NCBI GenBank assembly: GCA_021156365.1
Contig: JAJNDK010000008.1
Location: forward strand, 290,823-354,822
Length of the DNA stretch: 64,000 nucleotides
DNA from: Bacteroidota bacterium
GTDB taxonomy: Bacteria; Bacteroidota; Bacteroidia; B-17B0; Aurantibacillaceae
Reading direction: 5' to 3'
Position 1 is the stretch's first letter, and each line of letters begins with the position of its first letter. Both the position numbers and the translations under genes were made by a program. This document shows positions 1-8,278 of this stretch, one piece after another. The notes under the pieces were generated by a model. That model saw nothing but the letters and a program-made list of their open reading frames with translations, did not search any database and was not told where the DNA came from.

Positions 1-109
1 TGAATTTTGTTTCGCCGGCAAATACGTAAGTCATCGCAGCGATCTGGACACCGTTCTCCTCTATATAGAAAACACCGTTCTTTTCATTTCCATTCTGTTT
101 TACTTCCAT
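1..109 (-). CDS. GNAT-type N-acetyltransferase, N-terminal part only
   Basis: Only the first 36 codons are inside the window; the gene continues past the left edge. The reading MEVKQNGNEKNGVFYIEENG, followed by a beta-strand ending MTYVFAGETKF, matches the start of the small (about 90-100 aa) COG2388-type GNAT acetyltransferases. The acetyl-CoA binding loop of that family would lie outside the window. The ATG at 109 is the only sensible start. A near-consensus -7 box (TATATTTA on the minus strand, 132-139) lies about 23 bases upstream. Family assignment rests on a short stretch; the substrate is unknown. Confidence 0.6.
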   Translation of the reverse strand, partial: MEVKQNGNEKNGVFYIEENGVQIAAMTYVFAGETKF

Positions 110-498
110 ATTCCGGTCTTTGTTTGGAGTAAATATAGTTTTTTCTGAAACAAAATAAAGCAGATACCCGTATATTCAGGCAGGCTATTATACCGTTTCA
201 AAAAAACGGAATGTTTTTGTTTTGTCTAATTATCATATTGAGAAAATATTCCCGGTTTGATAATATTTGTCTACACCTTTACTTTTTAATATTTTGATTT
301 TCAACTGAGTAAAATCGGGAATGAAATTCGATTATCAAAATGTGGACAAGCAAAAATTATATATATGAAAACCCCACAAAATACGGACTCATTTGTTGTA
401 GGAACATTAAGCGTTCTGCCTAATACGTCAAAATAGAAAGACAGGCTGTGTTTTTATTTGTGGCGTTAGTACCAACGCCTCATAAAAACTTAAGCCCC
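110..498. other. AT-rich intergenic region with an interrupted inverted repeat
   Basis: No gene is visible in these 389 bases between two divergent genes. The stretch holds TTTGATAAT at 256-264 and its exact complement ATTATCAAA at 331-339. A second nested pair is TTCCCGG (249-255) facing TCGGGAA (315-321). Together they form a loose dyad about 90 bases wide. It could be a regulatory site for the phosphorelay genes downstream or chance in AT-rich DNA. I see no clear TAnnTTTG promoter for the rightward gene. Confidence 0.3.
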
Positions 499-936
499 AT
501 GAAAATTTCCAAACCCGGTATTCCAAAATTCAAGATCGCAATTTTAGAAGACAATCTTTATTATAATAAGCTGATGAAAAATCAGATCTCCTGTTATTTT
601 GAAGATTTCGGCATGTACAATCATTGCTCTTTTTCTGTCAAATCATTTATCAATACCTCTGACTTCGTTTCCAATCTTTCCATTAATCCGGATGTAGTAT
701 TATTGGACTTTTATCTGCAGGACGGCGAGAACGCATTAGAGGTGATGGATAAGATCCAAAAGGCAAATGATAAATGTAAAATATTAATTATTTCAGGCAG
801 CCAGAACCTGGATACATATTATAAAACCTTCTGGAAAGGAGCGGCCGATTTTATCATGAAAGACAAGTTTGCTGCATTAAATGTATGCAGGATAATTGAA
901 GCCATCTGCACGGAAAAAATGACGAAAAAGTCATAG
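499..936 (+). CDS. Stand-alone receiver (REC) domain response regulator
   Basis: About 145 aa from the ATG at 499. An in-frame start at 448 would only add a tail unlike any receiver. The protein is one CheY-like REC domain: acidic pocket in ILEDN, phospho-acceptor Asp in VVLLDFYLQDG, the conserved hydroxyl residue in IISGS and the Lys in MKDK. There is no output domain. Its first strand and helix (LEDNLYYNKLM) closely resemble those of the sigma-54 regulator encoded at 3461 ([11 protein letters not shown]), so the two receivers look like paralogues. It lies 35 bases before the hybrid kinase gene on the same strand and probably belongs to the same phosphorelay, as a phosphate sink or second target. 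That role is inferred from position. Confidence 0.85.
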   Translation: MKISKPGIPKFKIAILEDNLYYNKLMKNQISCYFEDFGMYNHCSFSVKSFINTSDFVSNLSINPDVVLLDFYLQDGENALEVMDKIQKANDKCKILIISGSQNLDTYYKTFWKGAADFIMKDKFAALNVCRIIEAICTEKMTKKS

Positions 937-971
937 TGAAAGTCATAGATTATGACTATTTTTAGATACTT

Positions 972-3053
972 ATGAACCAACGAAAGATTGAGTGGATAAT
1001 CGTTTTTTTTACAGTCGTTCTTGTTTGTGCTGTGGTCACAGTGGGTTACATCACGTTTGGCAATCTCAAAAAGATAGAGCACCAGACCGAACGTATTTCC
1101 GAGCCCAACCGCACCATTCTCAATTTGAAACTGGTCATATCAGAGCTTCGCAATTCGGAAAGCAATGTATACTCTTATAATCTCTATAAAAATGAAGAAT
1201 ATCTGTTGTCCTATCACCATTCGCTGGAGCTGATAGATGAATATTTCGACAGCCTCTATTTTTATCAAAAAGATGAGAAGAACAGCCAGGCGATCATAGA
1301 CAGCATCCGGTTTTTGACAGAACAAAAATTCCTGCTGCTGAATGAGCATCTGAACCTGCGGAACGATGAAAAACTTTTAGGAGAGCTGAACAGGATCAAC
1401 GTAAAGTTGGACTCAATCAAACTGATCGATACGCTGAACTTACGCAAAACGAACGAAGCCATACCAAAAAAGAAAAAAGGTTTTTTTTCACGCTTGTTCA
1501 AAGCAAAACAAAAACCGGATACTACTAATTACAACAAACTACTCACCGACTCCATCAACGCCATCACAAAAAGATCGGTGAACGATGTGAAAACGGAAGT
1601 AAAACAAGTGAAAGTAACCCAGGCCCGGCAGCTGGACGAAATGAAATCGAAAGAGCTGGACCTGATCGCAAGAGACAACAGTGTAATGAGCCACCTGCTC
1701 TCCCTGATCAATGAGCTGGAAAAAAAACAAAATGAAAAATTGAAAACGATCGCCCGTGAAAATATAGATCAAACGGTGAAGACCAATAATTTCATCCGGA
1801 TCTTCGGCAGCCTTATCCTGCTGCTGATGTTATCACTGATCGCTTTTTCGCTCTTTTATCTATACCGCAGCAAACAATACCGCAATAAGCTGAAAGAAGC
1901 CGCTAAAGTAGCAAGAGAGCTTGCAAAGAGCAAAGAATACTTCCTCGCTACGATGAGCCATGAGATCCGTACGCCACTGAATGCTATCGTAGGCTTCAGC
2001 GAGCAGCTGTTACAATCACCCCTCAACGAAGAACAACAGAACCAGAGCAAGATCATCCATTCTTCTTCTAACCACCTGCTGGAGATTGTGAACGATGTGC
2101 TTGATTTCAGTAAGATAGAAGCGGAAAAGATCAGCCTCGAGGAAATACCTTTCAATCCAAGGAAACAAGTTTGGAAAGCGATACAGTTATTGAATCAAAA
2201 AGCCCTCGAAAAAAATCTTGAGGTCCGGTTTACGGAAAGTAAAGATATTCCGCATTATGTGATCGGCGATCCGCTCCGGCTGAGACAGATCATGCTTAAC
2301 CTGCTGAGCAACGCAATCAAATTCACACCCAAAGGACATATTTCGGTTACACTCGCTACCAAAAGCACCGGCGAAAAAAACAAGATCCTGTTAACTGCTT
2401 CGGTAGTGGATACCGGGATCGGGATCGCGCCTTCCCGCATCGAAACCATTTTTGAGAGCTTTACACAGGCCGATAACAGCATCACCCGCAAATACGGAGG
2501 AACAGGCCTTGGACTAAGCATTACCAAACGCCTGGTCGATCTTCAGAAAGGGACCATTTTTGTGAACAGTGAGCTCAACAAAGGTACTTCCATTGCGTTT
2601 GAGATCCCTTACCTCGTAGACACCAAAGGTACCATTCATTCACACAAGGGCAAGCTCCCGGTGGAAAACAAGCTGGCCGGAACCAAACTGCTGATCGCCG
2701 ACGATGAGGTGTTCAACCGTGTACTCATCAGTACCATTGCAAAAAAATACGGGATGGCCTATGATGAGGTGGAAAACGGAGCAGAAGCGCTGGAAATGAT
2801 CCGGAAGAATCAGTACGATGTGGTGCTCATGGATGTGCGAATGCCGGAAATAAGCGGAATGGATGCTGCCGTGCTCATCCGCCAGATGGCCGACAAAACA
2901 AAAGCAGGAGTGCCGATCATTGCGCTGACAGCAACTTCATCCCCGGAAAAAAAAGAAAAATATATACGGGCGGGCATGAACGAAGTACTTACCAAACCAT
3001 TCAAAGAACAGGACCTGCTTTCTACTATCGAAAACCTATTATTCAATGTATAA
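972..3053 (+). CDS. Membrane hybrid sensor histidine kinase with C-terminal receiver
   Basis: 693 aa. TM1 is at about residues 8-30, then a largely helical extracytoplasmic region of about 245 residues, then TM2 at 275-297. A short linker leads to the HisKA domain with phospho-acceptor His330 in SHEIRTP. The HATPase_c domain has its N box at 440-450 (Asn443, Asn447), G1 box DTGIG at 470-474 and G2 box GGTGLGL near 509-515. A receiver domain follows with Asp577/578, phospho-acceptor Asp621, Thr653 and Lys675. All catalytic residues are present. A basic patch with KKKK at about 166-169 interrupts the periplasmic helical region. The stop overlaps the next gene (Hpt) by 8 bases, implying translational coupling and a His-Asp-His-Asp relay. 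The signal sensed cannot be read from the sequence. Confidence 0.93.
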   Translation: MNQRKIEWIIVFFTVVLVCAVVTVGYITFGNLKKIEHQTERISEPNRTILNLKLVISELRNSESNVYSYNLYKNEEYLLSYHHSLELIDEYFDSLYFYQKDEKNSQAIIDSIRFLTEQKFLLLNEHLNLRNDEKLLGELNRINVKLDSIKLIDTLNLRKTNEAIPKKKKGFFSRLFKAKQKPDTTNYNKLLTDSINAITKRSVNDVKTEVKQVKVTQARQLDEMKSKELDLIARDNSVMSHLLSLINELEKKQNEKLKTIARENIDQTVKTNNFIRIFGSLILLLMLSLIAFSLFYLYRSKQYRNKLKEAAKVARELAKSKEYFLATMSHEIRTPLNAIVGFSEQLLQSPLNEEQQNQSKIIHSSSNHLLEIVNDVLDFSKIEAEKISLEEIPFNPRKQVWKAIQLLNQKALEKNLEVRFTESKDIPHYVIGDPLRLRQIMLNLLSNAIKFTPKGHISVTLATKSTGEKNKILLTASVVDTGIGIAPSRIETIFESFTQADNSITRKYGGTGLGLSITKRLVDLQKGTIFVNSELNKGTSIAFEIPYLVDTKGTIHSHKGKLPVENKLAGTKLLIADDEVFNRVLISTIAKKYGMAYDEVENGAEALEMIRKNQYDVVLMDVRMPEISGMDAAVLIRQMADKTKAGVPIIALTATSSPEKKEKYIRAGMNEVLTKPFKEQDLLSTIENLLFNV

Positions 3054-3423
3054 CTCAATGAAACCGAATATGCCAGGCATGAAAATTTCATATAACCTTT
3101 CAGGACTCGACGGACTCGAAGACAAACACGATCAGTTTATAAAAGAGATGATCCGCCTGTTCATCAAAGGCACTTCATCCGGAATGAAGGGAATGCAGGT
3201 AGCTGCAAAAGAAAAGGATTGGAATACAGTGGCTGAGCATGCACATAAGATCCTGGGGCCCTGTAAGCATCTCGAAGTAATGCCCTTAGCAAAAACACTC
3301 CGGTCGATCGAGAATACTATTTTCGATCTCAAAAAAACGGATGGTATCCCCGAGCTGGTGGAGCAGGCTGAAGAAGAAGCGAAAGAAACAATCAAAGTAT
3401 TTGAAAAACTAATTTCGGAGTAA
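3046..3423 (+). CDS. Hpt (histidine phosphotransfer) protein
   Basis: Up to 125 aa. Met5 (3058) and Met12 (3079) are alternative starts; the first ATG overlaps the kinase stop and is the coupled choice. The all-helical domain carries the Hpt motif AEHAHKILGPC, with His67 the likely phospho-acceptor (family consensus AHxLKGs). It should carry phosphate from the hybrid kinase receiver to the sigma-54 response regulator that follows 37 bases downstream. Usual Hpt length is 100-130 aa, so it is complete. The kinase-Hpt-regulator order is itself strong evidence for a multistep relay. Confidence 0.88.
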   Translation: MYNSMKPNMPGMKISYNLSGLDGLEDKHDQFIKEMIRLFIKGTSSGMKGMQVAAKEKDWNTVAEHAHKILGPCKHLEVMPLAKTLRSIENTIFDLKKTDGIPELVEQAEEEAKETIKVFEKLISE

Positions 3424-3460
3424 TTCCGTATATTAAGTACCGTGCGGAGCGGACAAGCCT

Positions 3461-4825
3461 ATGAAGGACAAAAAAACAGTAGCTGTGTGGATAGTAGAAG
3501 ACAATGAGTGGTATAATAAGCTGCTCAAACATACTATTTCACTCAACCCCGAATACAGTGTACGTACTTTTTTCAATGCACACGACTTCCTGAAAGAGCT
3601 CGAAGCCAAACCGGATATAGTGACCATCGATTACAGGCTCCCCGACATGGACGGCATCGAGCTATTGGCAAAGATCAAAAGCTTTGATGAGAATATTAAG
3701 GTGATCGTGATCTCCGAGCAGGACAAGATAGATACTGCTATTGAACTGCTGCGACTCGGCGCTTACGATTACATTGTGAAAGAAAAAGATGTGCGCAACA
3801 GGCTTCTCAACACGATCAACAACGCGATAAAGGAACAAAACCTCGTGACCAGGATCATGGCCCTGGAGCAGGAAGTGATCAATAAATATGATCTGAATAA
3901 AACCATCATCGGTGCGAGTCCTGCTATACAAACCTCGCTCAAACTGATCGAAAAAACATTAGAGAATAATATTACAGTGATCGTTACGGGGGAAACCGGA
4001 ACGGGTAAGGAAGTGGTAGCGAAAGCTATTCATTACAACTCCTCCCGCAAGCATAAGAATTTTGTAGCAGTGAATGTGGCTGCTATCCCGGGCGAGCTGA
4101 TAGAAGCGGAATTGTTCGGGCATGAGAAAGGCGCCTTCACAGGAGCCAATAACCGCCGGATCGGGAAGTTTGAAGAAGCCAATGGTGGCACGCTTTTTCT
4201 CGATGAGATAGGCGAACTCGATCATTCCCTGCAGGCAAAGCTATTGCGGGCCCTCCAGGAAAAAGAGATCGTACGCATAGGAAGCAATGCCCCGATAAAA
4301 TTCGACACCCGCATCATTGCGGCCACACACAGAAACCTGAAAGAAGAGGTGAAGAAAGGGAAATTCAGAGAAGATCTTTACTATCGCCTGATGGGATTCC
4401 CGATCGAGCTGCCACCGCTCCGTTCAAGAGGAAAGGATGTACTGATACTCGCCAAACATTTTATAGATGTGTTCTGCAAGGAAAACAAAGTCCCGTTGAA
4501 AACACTGAGTGAAGAAGCAAAAGCCAAATTACTGGGTTATCACTACCCGGGCAATATCCGTGAATTGCGCTCTACCATAGAGCTCGCCATTGTGATCGGT
4601 GATAAGAATGAGATCATGGCCAACGACATTACTTTCCTTTCGGATGAACTGAACCCTGAGAATGTAAGTGACGATCTTACCATGCGCGAATACGAACTAA
4701 AGATCGTGGAAACGTATCTGAAAAAATACAACAACGATATCAAGCTGATCGCCTCGAAGCTGGATATCGGGCAGGCTACGATCTACAGGATGATCAAGGA
4801 AATGAAGGAGAAAGGAACCGCTTAA
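3461..4825 (+). CDS. NtrC-family sigma-54-dependent response regulator
   Basis: 454 aa with three intact modules. The receiver has Asp57 in [11 protein letters not shown] and Lys107. The AAA+ sigma-54 interaction domain has Walker A GETGTGKE at 177-184, the sigma-54 contact loop GAFTGA at 224-229, Walker B LFLDE at 245-249 and arginine finger region FREDLYYRL at 302-310. A Fis-type helix-turn-helix lies at about 410-450. Once phosphorylated it should activate RpoN-dependent promoters; targets are not evident here. It ends the phosphorelay cluster. Its stop codon overlaps the convergent HNH nuclease stop by 4 bases. Confidence 0.95.
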   Translation: MKDKKTVAVWIVEDNEWYNKLLKHTISLNPEYSVRTFFNAHDFLKELEAKPDIVTIDYRLPDMDGIELLAKIKSFDENIKVIVISEQDKIDTAIELLRLGAYDYIVKEKDVRNRLLNTINNAIKEQNLVTRIMALEQEVINKYDLNKTIIGASPAIQTSLKLIEKTLENNITVIVTGETGTGKEVVAKAIHYNSSRKHKNFVAVNVAAIPGELIEAELFGHEKGAFTGANNRRIGKFEEANGGTLFLDEIGELDHSLQAKLLRALQEKEIVRIGSNAPIKFDTRIIAATHRNLKEEVKKGKFREDLYYRLMGFPIELPPLRSRGKDVLILAKHFIDVFCKENKVPLKTLSEEAKAKLLGYHYPGNIRELRSTIELAIVIGDKNEIMANDITFLSDELNPENVSDDLTMREYELKIVETYLKKYNNDIKLIASKLDIGQATIYRMIKEMKEKGTA

Positions 4826-5490
4826 TCAAAGTATTTTTCAAATTCTGCTTTCAAGTCAGGATTTTCCATAATTATTTCTCTTTTAAAAGCAGTAAAATTT
4901 GAAGATCGGTTCAATTGTCCTTTTATTCTAATCAAAAAATATTTTTTATCTTTTTTAGTATAAGTGTCATTAAAATAATCTAAGAGATTTTGTTGAAAAC
5001 TCAGAATTTCCTCTAAAAGTTTATTCCGCAAGTTGGAAGATTCTATAGTTTTCAATTTCGTAGTTCCATTATAAATATCCATGAGCAATGATTTTGTCAT
5101 CAATGTCTCTGCAGAGGTGTCGAGCTCTTCAATTTTCACCTTTTCAAGAGGGAAAGGCTTAAAGCCATATTTTAATCTATTTCCTATATTTTGTGTCTTA
5201 TCGGTACAATTAAGAATATTCTTATAATTTGCCAATTTAGTATTATTACAATGGCTACAAGCCCAAAACAAATTATTCCAATCAAATTTCAAATCAATAT
5301 TTCCCTCATGAGGAGTGAAATGCTCTACATTTATAGACGTAGGCTCTTTATATTCACATATATAGCATTTATTCTTAAAGTCATCTTTTATTCTATTTAA
5401 GACATTTAAGCATTTATAATCTCCACTTGTTTTAAGCTTTTCTTTTTCTAAACAATCCGGTGCCGGCTGTGATTTTTCGAAATAAACCAT
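4822..5490 (-). CDS. ptuB: HNH endonuclease, PtuB-like subunit of a Septu-type defence system
   Basis: 222 aa. The nuclease core is at residues 42-84: zinc ligands Cys42/Cys45 (CYIC), the VEHFTP motif with His57, a central WNNLFWAC with Asn72/Asn73, and CSHCN with Cys78, His80 and Cys81. This is the zinc-finger HNH fold of the TIGR02646/PtuB type, followed by a helical C-terminal region. The gene lies 6 bases after the ATPase gene on the same strand, so the two form an operon in the ptuA-ptuB order. In known Septu systems the ATPase and HNH protein act together against phage nucleic acid. The sequence is noticeably more AT-rich than its neighbours, suggesting acquisition. The pairing supports Septu; a retron-type association was considered, but no reverse transcriptase is present. 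Confidence 0.8.
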   Translation of the reverse strand: MVYFEKSQPAPDCLEKEKLKTSGDYKCLNVLNRIKDDFKNKCYICEYKEPTSINVEHFTPHEGNIDLKFDWNNLFWACSHCNNTKLANYKNILNCTDKTQNIGNRLKYGFKPFPLEKVKIEELDTSAETLMTKSLLMDIYNGTTKLKTIESSNLRNKLLEEILSFQQNLLDYFNDTYTKKDKKYFLIRIKGQLNRSSNFTAFKREIIMENPDLKAEFEKYFD

Positions 5491-5496
5491 TTGCCT

Positions 5497-6726
5497 TTAT
5501 TTTTTGTTATTTAACTCTATTAATTCTATTTGCTGTAATTTAACCAATAATTCTTTGGATAAATATTTCGGAGTATGAGCAAAATAATCACGTAAATATC
5601 TTAATCGCGCTGAATTTGGTTCTGATAAATCATTAGTATTTATTAGCATTTCAAACTCTCCGATTAGTGCTTTTACTTCTTCAGAGTATTTATCTGTATT
5701 AAAATAACTTTCTAATAAAGCATCATAGGAGTATGCAGATAAATCTGTAATGACAGTCTTAGATTCCAAATCACAAATGACAGTATTAGAAAGAGAGGAA
5801 AGTACAAATGGCGAATGAGTAGTTACAATAAATTGAATCCTTGGAAAAAAATCAGTCAGAAATGGTAAAATTTTTTTTTGTAAATCAACATGTAAATGCG
5901 TCTCAATTTCATCAATAATAACTATTCCTTCTAAATCATAAGATTTCACTTCGTGAGCTTCCATCCGTAACAACAACTCAGTTACAATACTAATTATAGC
6001 AGAATATCCATCAGACAAGTTATTAAAATTAAAAGGTTGCTTCCCTGGAGCTATGATATCGAAATTATATGTTTTTCTATCAAAAAGAAGCATAAGATCT
6101 TCCACATCAAATATTTCCTTAAGCCTATCTTCAAATTTACTAAACCAACTATCAATTTTATCAACTACACCCTGCTCGTTGTCGTCCCTTGCAAACGATC
6201 TATCTGCTTTAAGGTTTACAATATATTGAATGAAACCAATACTTGCCCTTTCCTTATAACCATACTTTTTCTTCAAATCAATTTTTTTTACGCCTGTTGG
6301 AATCGTTAAATTTGTATGCCTCTTAGAGTCAAAATAAGCCAAAATAAATTCTCCTTTTTGGCATTTGTCATAAATTCTATCTTCTGACAAGGAAAATGAT
6401 ATCTTGGTACCTCCAAAATTTTTGAACCATTCTAAAATGCCTTTATACTGATTATTAGAGTTTTGCCTTATTGTTTCTGGAAGATTGGTATTTGATATTT
6501 GATCTTCTAAATGCATTAAATTCCTTTTTTGGCTCTCATAATGCACAAAACTACCACCATCAATTTGAGTTAAATACTTATTTATTTCAATTAATAAACT
6601 GGTCTTTCCACTTCCGTTTTTTCCCGTTAGAATCAAATGCTTTCTTTTATCCTCCGAAAAAGGTATTTCCAAGTCTTTAACATTTCGAGACTCTTTAACC
6701 GTTATACTTGTTATAAAATTTTCCAT
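5497..6726 (-). CDS. ptuA: AAA/ABC-like ATPase, PtuA-like subunit of a Septu-type defence system
   Basis: 409 aa, soluble, SMC/ABC-type ATPase of the AAA_15/AAA_21 class. Walker A GKNGSGKT is at 35-42, an ABC-signature-like NLSDGYSA is near 236-243, Walker B IVIIDE is at 268-273 followed by ETHLH, and the switch histidine is in VTTHSP (His304). The insert between Walker A and the signature (about 190 aa) is the usual place for family-specific functions. It is the first gene of a two-gene operon with the HNH nuclease. A consensus -7 promoter box (6771-6778) lies upstream on the same strand. Other ATPase/nuclease defence pairs (Gabija-like, RloA-like) were considered; the HNH partner favours Septu. 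No phage specificity can be read. Confidence 0.8.
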   Translation of the reverse strand: MENFITSITVKESRNVKDLEIPFSEDKRKHLILTGKNGSGKTSLLIEINKYLTQIDGGSFVHYESQKRNLMHLEDQISNTNLPETIRQNSNNQYKGILEWFKNFGGTKISFSLSEDRIYDKCQKGEFILAYFDSKRHTNLTIPTGVKKIDLKKKYGYKERASIGFIQYIVNLKADRSFARDDNEQGVVDKIDSWFSKFEDRLKEIFDVEDLMLLFDRKTYNFDIIAPGKQPFNFNNLSDGYSAIISIVTELLLRMEAHEVKSYDLEGIVIIDEIETHLHVDLQKKILPFLTDFFPRIQFIVTTHSPFVLSSLSNTVICDLESKTVITDLSAYSYDALLESYFNTDKYSEEVKALIGEFEMLINTNDLSEPNSARLRYLRDYFAHTPKYLSKELLVKLQQIELIELNNKK

Positions 6727-6770
6727 TATTTTATAGGTTTTTCTAATTATAAGAAGCTAAATAGCTTATT

Positions 6771-6778
6771 CAAATTTA
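6771..6778 (-). promoter_or_regulatory. -7 promoter element for the Septu-like operon
   Basis: TAAATTTG on the minus strand matches the Bacteroidota TAnnTTTG -7 element and lies about 45 bases upstream of the ATPase ATG. I do not see a well-spaced TTG -33 element. It is divergent from the helicase promoter at 6830-6837. Confidence 0.5.
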
Positions 6779-6829
6779 GTCCATTTATTTCAATCCCTTA
6801 TCTCTTTCCCATAATTAGCCTACTTTTCC

Positions 6830-6837
6830 TATCTTTG
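6830..6837 (+). promoter_or_regulatory. -7 promoter element for the DEAD-box helicase gene
   Basis: TATCTTTG is an exact TAnnTTTG match ending 7 bases before the ATG at 6845. The transcript would therefore have almost no leader. Confidence 0.6.
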
Positions 6838-6844
6838 CAGTCTA

Positions 6845-8179
6845 ATGGCGAACTTCGAAGAACTTAACTTAAATAAACCACTGCAAAAGGCACTGGCTGA
6901 TATGGGCTTCGACAGCCCCACTCCTATCCAGGCAAAAGCATTCCCTACCATCATGTCGGGCAAAGACGTAGTAGCCATCGCACAAACCGGTACCGGGAAA
7001 ACATTCGCTTACCTGATGCCGATCCTGCGTCAGTTGGAATTTTCAGAAATCCGTCAACCCCGTGTGTTGATCGTGGTTCCTACACGTGAGCTGGTAGTGC
7101 AGGTAACCGGCGAGATCGAAAAGCTTACCAAATTCATGAATGTGCGCATCGGAGGTATTTACGGAGGTACTAACATCAATACACAAAAAACACTGGTTTA
7201 CAACGGACTTGATATATTGGTCGGAACACCGGGACGCATCAACGACCTGATACTGAGCCGCACCCTTCAATTGCACGCTGTAAAAAAATTCGTGATCGAT
7301 GAGATGGATGAATTACTGGCACTGGGATTCCGTCCGCAATTGCTCACACTGATGCAAACGCTGCCGGAACGCAGGCAAAACCTTCTGTTCTCCGCTACAC
7401 TGGATGAAGACGTAGAAAAGATCATAAAAGATTATTTTACAAAACCTGAGTACATAGAGCTGATCAGCCGCGGTACTCCTATCGAAAAGATCATTCAGAA
7501 AGGCTATACCGTTCCGAATTTTTATACCAAGATCAATTTGCTGGAGCATTTATTGCTGAAGAACGAGGACATGAGCAAGGTGCTGGTATTTACAAAGAAC
7601 AAAAAACTGGCCGACCTGCTGTTTGCAGCAATAGAGCCTGCTTTCCCTGGAACGATCGGCATCATTCATTCCAACAAATCACAGCCGCAGCGTTTTGCTG
7701 CATTGAATAGTTTCCAGGAGGGCAGCTATCGTGTGCTGGTGGCAACAGATATCATTTCACGCGGTCTGGACATTCCGGATGTAACACATGTGATCAATTT
7801 CGATACCCCGGCCGAACCCGAATCCTATATTCACCGGATCGGACGTACTGGCCGTGCAGATAAGATCGGACATGCCCTGGTATTCATCAGCCCGATGGAA
7901 AAAGAATTCCGGGTGCAGATCGAAGAGCTGATGAGAAAACCCATCCCGATGGAGAAAATGCCGAAAGAGGTGGAGGTGGTAGACAAGCTCATTCCCGACG
8001 AAAAGCCGGAGAAAAGAGACAAGAACATCGCCAAATTCAATAAGAAGCTTGAAGTAAAAGGCGGAGGTGCTTTCCACGAGAAAAGTGAAAAGAATAAACA
8101 GACTCCCAACATCGGTAAACGCAGGCAGGAAAGTCAGCGCCGGCAAAAACTGAAATTCATGCAAAAGAAAAAGAAATAA
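6845..8179 (+). CDS. DEAD-box-family ATP-dependent RNA helicase (DEMD variant)
   Basis: 444 aa superfamily 2 RNA helicase. Visible motifs: Q motif with SPTPIQ, motif I AQTGTGKT (46-53), Ia PTREL, Ib TPGR, motif II DEMD (152-155) in place of DEAD, III SAT (183-185), V ATDIISRGLD and VI HRIGRTGR. The last 70 residues are rich in Lys and Arg, as in RhlE-type proteins that bind structured RNA. The likely role is RNA remodelling in ribosome assembly, mRNA decay or cold adaptation. The Ala-to-Met change at the third position of motif II keeps the Asp-Glu needed for ATP hydrolysis. It is monocistronic with its own promoter. Confidence 0.92.
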   Translation: MANFEELNLNKPLQKALADMGFDSPTPIQAKAFPTIMSGKDVVAIAQTGTGKTFAYLMPILRQLEFSEIRQPRVLIVVPTRELVVQVTGEIEKLTKFMNVRIGGIYGGTNINTQKTLVYNGLDILVGTPGRINDLILSRTLQLHAVKKFVIDEMDELLALGFRPQLLTLMQTLPERRQNLLFSATLDEDVEKIIKDYFTKPEYIELISRGTPIEKIIQKGYTVPNFYTKINLLEHLLLKNEDMSKVLVFTKNKKLADLLFAAIEPAFPGTIGIIHSNKSQPQRFAALNSFQEGSYRVLVATDIISRGLDIPDVTHVINFDTPAEPESYIHRIGRTGRADKIGHALVFISPMEKEFRVQIEELMRKPIPMEKMPKEVEVVDKLIPDEKPEKRDKNIAKFNKKLEVKGGGAFHEKSEKNKQTPNIGKRRQESQRRQKLKFMQKKKK

Positions 8180-8278
8180 GGGAATTTAAAGAAAACAAAG
8201 CAATTTCGGTTCCTTAATATTATTTGCCATTGCTGCATTATTTCGCAATATTTGTGTTTTTGTAGCGTTATTGACCCC

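Noticed and set aside
4822..6726. Retron-type system (ATPase and HNH as retron effectors)
   Set aside because: No reverse transcriptase gene or msr/msd-like RNA region is visible next to the pair.
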